From contig JAOPXM010000080.1 in NCBI GenBank assembly GCA_025965125.1, forward strand, positions 1 to 33,550: DNA of 33,550 nt, in the 5' to 3' direction. The translations under genes were made by a program, and so were the position numbers. Origin of the DNA: Nocardioides sp. (GTDB taxonomy: Bacteria > Actinomycetota > Actinomycetes > Propionibacteriales > Nocardioidaceae). Under the pieces are notes generated by a model, which searched no databases, had not been told where the DNA came from, and saw nothing but the letters and a program-made list of their open reading frames with translations. Of the stretch, positions 25,145-33,550 are shown piece by piece; positions within the stretch are counted from its first letter, which is position 1, and every line of letters starts with the position of its first letter.

Positions 25145-26274
25145 AGGTCCTCGCCGCCATGTCCGGTGGCGTCGACTCCGCCGTGGCCGCCGCCCGCGCG
25201 GCCGACGCCGGACACGATGTCACCGGCATCCACCTCGCTCTGTCGCGCAACCCGCAGTCCTACCGGTCGGGCGCCCGCGGCTGCTGCACGATCGAGGACA
25301 GCAACGACGCGCGCCGGGCGGCGGACGTCATCGGCATCCCGTTCTACGTCTGGGACCTCAGCGACCGCTTCCACGCCGACGTGGTCGAGGACTTCATGGA
25401 CGAGTACGCCGCCGGGCGGACGCCCAATCCCTGCCTGCGGTGCAACGAGAAGATCAAGTTCGCGGCGGTCCTCGACCGGGCCCTCGGGCTTGGCTTCGAC
25501 GCCGTGGCGACCGGGCACTACGCCCAGCTCCGCACCGGGCCCGACGCCCTGATCGAGATGCACCGGGCCGTCGACCACGGCAAGGACCAGTCCTACGTGC
25601 TCGGCGTGCTCGACCAGGAGCAGCTGGCCCACTCGATGTTCCCGCTGGGTGACTCCACCAAGGACGTCGTGCGGCTGGAGGCTGCGGACCGTGGACTGCT
25701 CGTCGCCGACAAGCCGGACAGCCATGACATCTGCTTCGTCGCCGACGGCGACAACGCGGGCTGGTTGAAGGAGAAGCTCGGTGATCGGGTGCCGAACTCG
25801 GGTGGCGACATCGTCGACGAGGCGACCGGGGAGGTGCTCGGTCGTCACGAGGGGACCGTCGCGTACACGATCGGTCAGCGCAAGGGTCTGCGGATCGGGA
25901 CCCCCGCTCCGGATGGCCGGCCCAGGTTCGTGCTCGACATCGAGCCGGTGTCCGGCACCGTGACCGTCGGTCCGCGGGAACGGCTCGCGGTCGACCGGCT
26001 CGAGGGGATCAAGCCCCGCTGGTGCGGCAGTGTCCCGAGCCGCCTCGAGGGCACGGTCCAGCTGCGCGCGCACGGCGAGGAGCACCGGGCCGTGGTGACG
26101 GTGGGTCGTCCGCCCCAGGTCGGGTCGGGGCCCCCCGTTGAGCGGACGACGGTGTCCATCGAGCTGTTGGACCCTGCGTACGGCATCGCGCCGGGGCAGG
26201 CCGCGGTCATCTACGCCGGGTCGCGAGTGGTGGGATCGGCCACCATCGCCTCGACCCGACGGGTCACCGCATGA
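25141..26274 (+). CDS. mnmA: tRNA-specific 2-thiouridylase MnmA
   Basis: A 377-residue enzyme that adenylates and thiolates U34 of tRNA Lys, Glu and Gln. The PP-loop SGGVDSAV is at residues 8-15. Catalytic cysteine C98 lies in [12 protein letters not shown] and the second C198 in [21 protein letters not shown] and DQSYVLGVL are also seen, and the C-terminal barrel begins near [29 protein letters not shown]. An actinobacterial feature is [13 protein letters not shown] near residue 48. It overlaps the desulfurase stop by four bases. The following MetE-like gene starts 7 bp after its stop, so the three form an operon. Confidence 0.97.
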   Translation: MKVLAAMSGGVDSAVAAARAADAGHDVTGIHLALSRNPQSYRSGARGCCTIEDSNDARRAADVIGIPFYVWDLSDRFHADVVEDFMDEYAAGRTPNPCLRCNEKIKFAAVLDRALGLGFDAVATGHYAQLRTGPDALIEMHRAVDHGKDQSYVLGVLDQEQLAHSMFPLGDSTKDVVRLEAADRGLLVADKPDSHDICFVADGDNAGWLKEKLGDRVPNSGGDIVDEATGEVLGRHEGTVAYTIGQRKGLRIGTPAPDGRPRFVLDIEPVSGTVTVGPRERLAVDRLEGIKPRWCGSVPSRLEGTVQLRAHGEEHRAVVTVGRPPQVGSGPPVERTTVSIELLDPAYGIAPGQAAVIYAGSRVVGSATIASTRRVTA

Positions 26275-26281
26275 GCGCCCC

Positions 26282-27277
26282 ATGACGGTAGCCACCGGCG
26301 TCGGCTCGATGCCGGGCGACGACCAGGACTGGTTCGAGCGTGCCGTGCGGGTGGTCCTGGACGCGCTGCCCGAACTGCCCTACCTGCCCGAGGTCCCCGG
26401 ACGCGGTCCGACCGCGACCACGACCGGTCGCGGGCTCGCCGTGATGAGCGACCTCGGCGCCGATCTCCAGCCGGCCGGATGGCGGCTCACCGACGCGGCC
26501 GGGATCGACCACCGGCGCGCGCGCAGCCTGCTCGGCCAGGACCTGGACGGGCTGGAGGAACAGGCCCAGGAGTACGCCGGCGCGTTCAAGATCCAGGTGG
26601 CCGGTCCCTGGACCCTCGCGGCAACGGTCGAGAAGCCGAGAGGCGACAAGGTGCTCAGCGACTTCGGGGCCCGGCGTGAGCTCGCCCAGGCACTGGCCGA
26701 GGGTGTCCGCATGCACGTCCGCGACGTACGCCGTCGACTGCCGAAGGTGGACCGGCTGGTCGTGCAGGTCGACGAGCCTGCCCTCGCCGCCGTGCTCGAG
26801 GGCAGGATCCCCACGGCTTCCGGGTTCGGGCGGCACCGGGTCGTGCACCCGCCCGAGGCTTCGGACACCCTCGGCTGGGTGCTGAGCGCGATCGCGGACG
26901 AGGGCGCCGAGCCCTGGGTGCACACCTGCGCCGCGGGCACGCCCTTGGGGTTGCTCCGCGGTGCCGGTGCGCGGGGGCTCTCGGTGGACCTGGCGATGAT
27001 GTCGGCCGCAGACCACGACGTGCTGGCGGAGGCGCTCGAGGCGGGGGAGTCGGTGGTGCTCGGCGTCGTACCCTCCCTCGATCCCGACACGCCGCCCACC
27101 GACGTCCAGGTGGTCGAGAGCGTCCTGCGGTGGCTCGACATGCTGGGTCTCGATCCGGAATCGATCGGCGGCTCGCTGGCGATCTCGCCGACGTGCGGGC
27201 TCGCCGGTGCATCTGACCCCTGGACACGCCAGGTGCTCGCCCTCCTGCGGAGCAGCGCCACGAACCTGAGCGGCTGA
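26282..27277 (+). CDS. Single-domain MetE-like (vitamin B12-independent methionine synthase C-terminal) protein
   Basis: A 331-residue protein equal to only the C-terminal catalytic domain of MetE. TGVGSMPG opens it; VVQVDEPAL (D164, E165) matches the substrate-binding DEPA loop. WVHTCAAG gives zinc ligands H214 and C216, and SPTCGLAG gives C305. The fourth ligand, glutamate in E. coli MetE, appears to be aspartate here (D236 in LSVDLAMM). Without the N-terminal half it should not act as a standard folate-dependent MetE. Short MetE-like proteins in some groups are folate-independent methionine synthases, but members next to mnmA are, to my knowledge, uncharacterised. The start at 26282 gives MTVATGVGSMPG. 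Confidence 0.85.
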   Translation: MTVATGVGSMPGDDQDWFERAVRVVLDALPELPYLPEVPGRGPTATTTGRGLAVMSDLGADLQPAGWRLTDAAGIDHRRARSLLGQDLDGLEEQAQEYAGAFKIQVAGPWTLAATVEKPRGDKVLSDFGARRELAQALAEGVRMHVRDVRRRLPKVDRLVVQVDEPALAAVLEGRIPTASGFGRHRVVHPPEASDTLGWVLSAIADEGAEPWVHTCAAGTPLGLLRGAGARGLSVDLAMMSAADHDVLAEALEAGESVVLGVVPSLDPDTPPTDVQVVESVLRWLDMLGLDPESIGGSLAISPTCGLAGASDPWTRQVLALLRSSATNLSG

Positions 27278-27352
27278 GGCGTCTCGAGTTCGATTTCCGC
27301 GCCGATGGGTACCAGATTGCCCTTACCTGTCACCCACCCGGAGGAGCGCGCC

Positions 27353-27892
27353 ATGCCCGACCTGACCGGCAAGAAGGTCGCGATCATCGCCACGGACTAC
27401 TTCGAGGAGGCGGAGCTCATCGACCCGCGCGACGCTCTCGTCGAGGCCGGTGCCGAGGTCACCATCTGGTCGAAGGGGTCCGATCCCATCCAGGCCGTCG
27501 AGGGGGACACCGAGCCCACGCAGAAGGTCGACGTCGACGGCACCTTCGCCGATCTTGACGTGTCATCGATCGATGCACTCGTGGTGCCCGGCGGGACGAT
27601 CAACGCCGACCACATCCGGGTCGAGGAGGAGGCGCAGGCCATTGCGCGGGAGGTCGCGGAGGCCGGCAAGCCGCTCGCGGTGATCTGCCACGGGCCGTGG
27701 CTGCTCGTTTCCGCGGGCCTGGTCGAGGGCCGCCGCCTGACCAGCTACCCCAGCCTCGCGGACGATGTGCGCAATGCCGGTGGCACGTGGGTGGACGAGG
27801 AGGTCGTCGTGGACGGCAACCTGATCACCAGCCGCAACCCCGACGACCTGCCCGCGTTCATCGGCGCGCTGGAGAACGCGTTGGCGTCCTGA
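27353..27892 (+). CDS. DJ-1/PfpI-family protein (YhbO/PfpI-like)
   Basis: A 179-residue protein of the DJ-1 superfamily. KKVAIIATDYFEEAEL supplies the conserved glutamate near residue 18 or 19, and VICHGPWLLVSAGL has the nucleophile C112 followed by H113. VVPGGTINADHIR and TSYPSLADDVRNAGGTWVDEEVVVDGNLITSRNPDDLPAF complete the PfpI-type pattern. Members are variously described as stress-protective glyoxalase/deglycase-like or peptidase-like enzymes; exact activity cannot be read from sequence. The start at 27353 has a strong GGAGGAG at 27340-27346; an earlier ATG at 27305 lacks one. It has its own 75-bp upstream gap and a strong terminator. Confidence 0.9.
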   Translation: MPDLTGKKVAIIATDYFEEAELIDPRDALVEAGAEVTIWSKGSDPIQAVEGDTEPTQKVDVDGTFADLDVSSIDALVVPGGTINADHIRVEEEAQAIAREVAEAGKPLAVICHGPWLLVSAGLVEGRRLTSYPSLADDVRNAGGTWVDEEVVVDGNLITSRNPDDLPAFIGALENALAS

Positions 27893-27915
27893 TCGCACGT
27901 CACGAACCCGTACGA

Positions 27916-27949
27916 CGAAGGCCGCCCGGATCACTCCGGGCGGCCTTCG
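27916..27949. terminator. Bidirectional terminator between DJ-1 gene and MFS gene
   Basis: CGAAGGCCGCCCGGA (27916-27930) and TCCGGGCGGCCTTCG (27935-27949) form a perfect 15-bp stem with a TCAC loop. It sits between two convergent genes, 23 bp after the DJ-1 stop and 17 bp from the stop of the minus-strand transporter, so it can serve both. Confidence 0.85.
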
Positions 27950-27966
27950 TGCGTCGTGCAGGGTGC

Positions 27967-29547
27967 TCAGCCGGGGATCGGGGCGACCTCCGGGCCGTCG
28001 GTCGCCAGCTCGGCGTGCTTGACGTTCAGGAACACCCAGATGGTCAGCGAGGCCGCCAGCGCCATGATGGAGCCGATCAGGAACGCGTCCGTCGCCCCGG
28101 CCGCGAAGATCTGGTTGCCGAACGTTGCCGGGTTCAGCTGGGTGCCGGACTGCGCGGCTGCAGCGCCCAGCTCCTTGGACGAGCTGTTGAACTGGTGGGT
28201 GGCGACCGTCGCCAGGATCGCCAGACCCAGCGCACCGCCGACCTGCTGCATCGTGTTCAGCACGCCTGAGCCGATGCCGGAGTCCTCGCTGCGCAGGTGG
28301 TGCACCGCGGTGAGGGTGACCGGGACGAACGTCGCGCCCATGCCCAACGACATCAGGATGATGAACGGCAGGATGTCGGTGACGTAGCTGGCCTGGGTGT
28401 TGGCCAGCGGCACCGTCGAGTCGAACGGGATCCGCGAGAACCCGAACAACGCGACCGCGGCCATCAGGGTGCCGGTGCCGGCCAGGAAACGCGGGTCGAT
28501 CCGCGCCACCAGGTTCGACGAGATACCCGCGGCCACGATGATGCCCGCTGAGAACGGCAGGAACGCCAGACCGGCCTGCAGCGGGGTGTAGCCCATGACG
28601 TTCTGGATGTACTGGCTGAGGAAGTAGAACATCGCGAACATCGCCGCGGGCAGCAGCATCATCGCCATGAAGCTGGCCGCACGGGTGCGGTTCAGGAAGA
28701 CGCGGAACGGCAGCAACGGGTGCTTGGCACGCGACTCGATGAACCCGAAGGCCACCAGGAGGACCGCTCCGGCGATCAGGGTGGACAGGGTCCACACGTC
28801 ACTCCAGCCGTGCGTCGCGGCACGGGACAGGCCGTAGACGACGCCGAGCAGGCCGAACGTGGCCGTGAGGGCGCCGGGCACGTCGAGCTCGCCAGGGTGG
28901 GACTCGGACTCGGCCAGGAACTTCGGTGCGAGCGCGGCCGCGATGAGCCCGATCGGCGTGTTGATGAGCAGGGTCAGGCGCCAGCCGTCGACGGTGGTGC
29001 CAAAGAGGTCCAGGCTCGAGCCAGTCAGCCAGCCCCCGAGGATCAGGCCGACGGCCGCACCGGCGCCGGACATCGCGGCGTACACGGCGAACGCGCGGTT
29101 GCGGGCCGGGCCGGCCGGGAAGGTCGTCGTGATCAGGGCGAGCGCAGCCGGGGACGCGAGCGCGGCGCCGAGGCCCTGGAGGCCGCGGGCCGACAGCAGC
29201 AGCGCCGGGCTGGTCGCCAGGCCACCGAGCAGCGACGCGACCGCGAAGATCGACAGTCCGATGACGAAGATCTTGCGCCTGCCGTAGAGGTCGCCGAGGC
29301 GCCCGCCGAGCAGCAGCAGACCACCGAAGGCCAGGGCGTAACCGGTGACCACCCAGGGCAGGTTGGCCTGGCTGAAGCCGAGGTCGGCCTTGATGTAGGG
29401 AAGGGCGATGTTCACGATGGTGCCGTCGAGCACCACCATCAGCTGCGCGATCGAGATGAGCACCAGTGCCCACCCGAGGTTGGCATGCTGGTTGGGAGCT
29501 CGGGTGCCGGTGTCGGCGACGATGCCGGCGTCAGTCACGTTGGTCAT
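27967..29547 (-). CDS. DHA2-family MFS exporter under TetR control
   Basis: A 526-residue transporter with about 14 membrane helices. LDGTIVNIALPYIKADLGFSQANLPWVVTGYALAFG is the DHA2 helix-1 motif, GGRLGDLYGRRK is motif A, and RGLQGLGAALASPAALALI plus SGAGAAVGLILGGWL cover helices 4 and 5. The second half (MGYTPLQAGLAFLPF, LRSEDSGIGSGVLNTMQQVGGALGLA) is typical of the LfrA/EmrB-like group. Substrate is unknown, but hydrophobic drugs, dyes or own metabolites are usual. It follows the TetR gene by 42 bp on the same strand with an AAGGA ribosome binding site before the ATG at 29547, so repressor and exporter form one operon controlled at 30222-30283. Confidence 0.93.
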   Translation of the reverse strand: MTNVTDAGIVADTGTRAPNQHANLGWALVLISIAQLMVVLDGTIVNIALPYIKADLGFSQANLPWVVTGYALAFGGLLLLGGRLGDLYGRRKIFVIGLSIFAVASLLGGLATSPALLLSARGLQGLGAALASPAALALITTTFPAGPARNRAFAVYAAMSGAGAAVGLILGGWLTGSSLDLFGTTVDGWRLTLLINTPIGLIAAALAPKFLAESESHPGELDVPGALTATFGLLGVVYGLSRAATHGWSDVWTLSTLIAGAVLLVAFGFIESRAKHPLLPFRVFLNRTRAASFMAMMLLPAAMFAMFYFLSQYIQNVMGYTPLQAGLAFLPFSAGIIVAAGISSNLVARIDPRFLAGTGTLMAAVALFGFSRIPFDSTVPLANTQASYVTDILPFIILMSLGMGATFVPVTLTAVHHLRSEDSGIGSGVLNTMQQVGGALGLAILATVATHQFNSSSKELGAAAAQSGTQLNPATFGNQIFAAGATDAFLIGSIMALAASLTIWVFLNVKHAELATDGPEVAPIPG

Positions 29548-29589
29548 GGGGATCCTTCTGTCGAGGTCTGGCAGGTCTGGGTCTGTTGC

Positions 29590-30192
29590 TCAGCGGCCGC
29601 AGGTTGCGGCGGGCAGGATGATCTGGTCGATGACGCGGACGATGAGGTCCTCGTCGGGCAGGGCGCCCATGATGAAAAGTCGGTGCAGCACGATGCCCGC
29701 GAGGGCAGGTGCGAGGAGCTCGAGATCGACCCCGTCGCCGATCTCGCCGCGGTCCCGGGCCCGCTCGAAGATGGCGTGCGACAAGGCTGCCTTGGGGCCG
29801 ATGACGTCGCGGCGGAACGCCAGCGCGAACTCCTCGTCCCGGGTGATCGCGGTCAGCACGCTCGCGAACGTCCCCACGGCCTGCTTGTCGGTGAGGCCAC
29901 CGAGCCCGCAGAACGACTCGATCAGGTCTCCGCGGAGAGTGCCGGTGTCCGCCATGGGTGGGGTGTCCTTGTGCGCGAGCAGCGCGTCGATGACGAGGCT
30001 CACCTTGTTGTTCCAGCGACGGTAGAGGGTGGCCTTCGACGCCTTGGCTCGCGTGGCCACGGCATCCATCGTGAGACGGTCGTAGCCCACGTCCGCCAGC
30101 ACCTCGAGCGTCGCCTCGAGAATCTCGAGCTCGCGGTCACCTTCGACGCGCGGTCGGCTCACCGGGGCGTCGGTGGCGGCTGTCGGGGTCAT
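29590..30192 (-). CDS. TetR-family repressor
   Basis: A 200-residue regulator. The helix-turn-helix at about 20-65 reads ILEATLEVLADVGYDRLTMDAVATRAKASKATLYRRWNNKVSLV, followed by a helical ligand-binding domain (LRGDLIESFCGLGG, FASVLTAITRDEEFALAFRRDVI, LAPALAGIVLHRLFI) that resembles the TetR_C_11-type domain. It is the first gene of the operon with the DHA2 exporter, so it most likely represses both and is released by an exporter substrate. CGAGGGAG provides a ribosome binding site upstream of the ATG at 30192. The operator and promoter just upstream are clear. Confidence 0.94.
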   Translation of the reverse strand: MTPTAATDAPVSRPRVEGDRELEILEATLEVLADVGYDRLTMDAVATRAKASKATLYRRWNNKVSLVIDALLAHKDTPPMADTGTLRGDLIESFCGLGGLTDKQAVGTFASVLTAITRDEEFALAFRRDVIGPKAALSHAIFERARDRGEIGDGVDLELLAPALAGIVLHRLFIMGALPDEDLIVRVIDQIILPAATCGR

Positions 30193-30221
30193 GCTGCTCC
30201 CTCGTCGTGGTGGTTAACACG

Positions 30222-30248
30222 GATGAAACGAAACGGTTCCGTTTCATC
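30222..30248. promoter_or_regulatory. 27-bp near-palindromic TetR operator
   Basis: GATGAAACG (30222-30230) and CGTTTCATC (30240-30248) are perfect outer arms. Inside them the match continues with only one mismatched symmetric pair and the central base, around AAACGGTT. The site starts 6 nt downstream of the -10 hexamer and covers the expected transcription start, so binding would block initiation of the tetR-exporter operon. Confidence 0.8.
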
Positions 30249-30254
30249 GGGAAC

Positions 30255-30283
30255 AGCGTAGGTGGGCGAGTCATTCCCGCCAA
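30255..30283 (-). promoter_or_regulatory. Promoter of the tetR-exporter operon
   Basis: On the minus strand TTGGCG (30283-30278) and TACGCT (30260-30255) are separated by exactly 17 bp. The operator lies immediately downstream. This gives a leader of about 55 nt before the tetR ATG. Confidence 0.65.
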
Positions 30284-30301
30284 ACCAATATTTCTCAGGA
30301 T

Positions 30302-30928
30302 TCACTCCACGCGCGGGCCGAGCACGTCGAGAGCCGACTCCACCGCAAACGTGTTCCAGGCGCGGACGTGGCGGAGCATGTAGTGGCCGACCGGGCCCAT
30401 GTCGGTGAGCTCGGCGGACTCCGCGATGCGCTCCGCGCGGGCGACGTACGTCGCGGTCTGGCGGTACGACGTGATGTGGTCGCCATGGCCGTGGGCGGCC
30501 CTCAGATGCCTGCCGGTGAGCGCGCGGACGGGTTCGTCCGGTGGCCACCACGGCGCCAGGGCCACCACGCCGCGGACCTGGGGGTCGTCGGCGACGTGCA
30601 CCGCCGTGCGTCCGCCCATCGAGTGCCCGAGGAGCACGACGGGGAGCTCGCCGAGCTCCCGACGGATCTCCGCCAAGGCCCAGCGCGCGTCCTCGATCGG
30701 GCGGACCCCGCCGTTCCAGCCGCGCCAGCGGTGGCGGAGCAGAGAGGTCGCGATCCCGGCCTCGTGAGCGCGCGGGACGAGGGCGCGCTGCATCGCGGCG
30801 AGTCGCCGCCACGAGGCGCTGCGCGCGTCGACGGTCTCGGTCGAGGAGGCCTTGCCGCCGTGCAGCAGCAGCAGCACAGCCCTTGGCGGAGCGCTGGGGT
30901 CCGTGCGCAGCAGGGAGGGTCGGGGCAT
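30302..30928 (-). CDS. Small alpha/beta hydrolase
   Basis: A 208-residue cytosolic hydrolase. LLLLHGG at residues 19-25 forms the oxyanion region, GHSMGG carries the nucleophile S103, and D150 (HGHGDH) and H182 (PVGHY) complete a plausible catalytic triad. APWWPPDEPV follows the nucleophile strand as in esterase/lipase-like members. No signal peptide is seen. The start at 30928 (MPRPSLLRT) is chosen because the conserved domain begins soon after; the open frame extends into the region upstream of ligA. The gene is divergent from ligA and lies upstream of the tetR promoter, on the same strand but probably not in that operon. Substrate is unknown. Confidence 0.85.
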   Translation of the reverse strand: MPRPSLLRTDPSAPPRAVLLLLHGGKASSTETVDARSASWRRLAAMQRALVPRAHEAGIATSLLRHRWRGWNGGVRPIEDARWALAEIRRELGELPVVLLGHSMGGRTAVHVADDPQVRGVVALAPWWPPDEPVRALTGRHLRAAHGHGDHITSYRQTATYVARAERIAESAELTDMGPVGHYMLRHVRAWNTFAVESALDVLGPRVE

Positions 30929-30966
30929 GGAGGTCTCGCGTGTCGTCCGGGTGGGCACGACGGTAG

Positions 30967-33144
<2,178 letters not shown>

Positions 33145-33172
33145 CCTCGGGTCGAACTGCCGCCCGCACCGC

Positions 33173-33222
33173 TGGTTGAGGAGGAGCACCTCCGTCGCGG
33201 TGGTCCCGGTGCCTGGTTTCGA
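33173..33222. repeat. Second degenerate intergenic repeat near ligA
   Basis: TGGTTGAGGAGG (33173-33184) and TGGTTTCGA (33214-33222) match the two ends of the element at 20590-20626, but one end is inverted relative to that copy. The 217-bp ligA-DUF222 gap otherwise has no gene. Assignment as a repeat family member rests on short matches. Confidence 0.35.
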
Positions 33223-33361
33223 TCGAACATCGAGTTGCGTTCCGTGGTGGTCGACCGTCCGTGCTCACCGCACGAACACTTCTCAGATTTGTTACGGATC
33301 CCTTGTGGACAACGGGATTCCGGGGTCCGGACTGTCGGTGGTCAATGCTGGAATAGGTGCC

Positions 33362-33550
33362 ATGACCAGCACCGCCCGGCCTCCCGCACACCAGGTGAGC
33401 CGAGCGGTCGCGACGATCAACGACGTGCTCGACGAGGTTTCCGGCGCAGCGTTGTGGTCGATGGACCCGGCCGAGACCGCCGACACGTTGAAGGCACTGA
33501 CCCGACTCGCTTCACGCACCGCCGAGCTGGAGCTCCGCGTCGCCGCGCAC
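33362..33550 (+). CDS. Probable DUF222/13E12-type HNH endonuclease family protein, partial
   Basis: Only the first 63 residues are in the window, running off the right edge. The alanine-rich helical start, with VSRAVATINDVLDEV, LWSMDPAETADTLKALTRLASRTAELELRVAAH, closely resembles the N-terminus of DUF222 proteins. That family is abundant in Nocardioides and mycobacteria and usually ends in an HNH nuclease domain, which would lie outside the window. These genes often occur in many copies per genome and their role is unknown. The ATG at 33362 gives MTSTARPPAH. The family assignment is by pattern of the short visible part, so it is tentative. Confidence 0.6.
   Translation, partial: MTSTARPPAHQVSRAVATINDVLDEVSGAALWSMDPAETADTLKALTRLASRTAELELRVAAH

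Noticed and set aside
33224-33240. LexA/SOS-box-like CGAAC...GTT sequence upstream of the DUF222 gene
   Set aside because: The half-sites are separated by five rather than four bases and the right half is imperfect.
33304-33312. Single DnaA-box-like sequence TGTGGACAA (reverse of TTGTCCACA) downstream of ligA
   Set aside because: It is one isolated match without further boxes, AT-rich DNA or dnaA/dnaN genes, so it is not an origin.

Overview
The window is a high-GC actinobacterial chromosome segment. Gene content and order point to the Nocardioidaceae, most likely a Nocardioides-like organism; this assignment is by resemblance, without any database search. The supporting features are ndk followed by a mreB-mreC-mreD-PBP2-rodA elongasome operon, an RNase E with an arginine-rich core extension next to rplU-rpmA-obgE-proB, a cysteine desulfurase-mnmA-MetE-like operon leading toward ligA, frequent GTG starts, and -10 elements of the TAGGCT/TACGCT type close to start codons. 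I see no tRNA, rRNA, CRISPR array, insertion sequence or prophage.

Layout. (1) 1-1469: a MocR-type regulator (minus, cut by the left edge) divergent from an FMN-binding pyridoxamine-phosphate-oxidase-like protein, with tandem 13-bp repeats between them. (2) 1480-8042: ndk, then mreB, mreC, mreD, mrdA (PBP2) and rodA, mostly overlapping and clearly one operon for lateral wall synthesis, followed by a cluster of palindromic repeats (8051-8162). (3) 8288-16309: a DHA2 drug-exporter-like MFS protein, a TIGR03960-type radical SAM protein, a DUF4190/septum-formation-like membrane protein, a CynX-like MFS protein, a winged-helix protein of the AlkZ-like family, and the TIGR03936 (DUF2344) partner of the radical SAM protein. 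(4) 16310-23912: a long leader, RNase E/G, a likely L21 leader, rplU, rpmA, obgE, proB and a nucleotidyltransferase. (5) 23975-27892: cysteine desulfurase, mnmA, a single-domain MetE-like protein and a DJ-1/PfpI protein. (6) 27916-30928, minus strand: a TetR-controlled DHA2 exporter operon with a readable promoter and operator, and a small alpha/beta hydrolase. (7) 31033-33550: ligA and the start of a DUF222/13E12-type gene cut by the right edge.

How the genes fit together. Most of the window is core housekeeping: cell elongation (MreBCD, PBP2, RodA), RNA processing and ribosome assembly (RNase E, L21, L27, Obg), proline synthesis (ProB), tRNA 2-thiouridine formation (cysteine desulfurase to MnmA) and DNA ligation. 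Accessory blocks are the regulator/exporter pairs and the genes that separate the two TIGR039xx genes.

I did not find a clear new defence or mobile system. The best leads for undescribed biology are the uncharacterised radical SAM/TIGR03936 pair tied to the RNase E-ribosome neighbourhood, the MetE-like zinc protein in the tRNA-thiolation operon, the nucleotidyltransferase fused into the obgE-proB operon, the repeat modules in RNase E, and several regulatory or repeat structures in the intergenic DNA.
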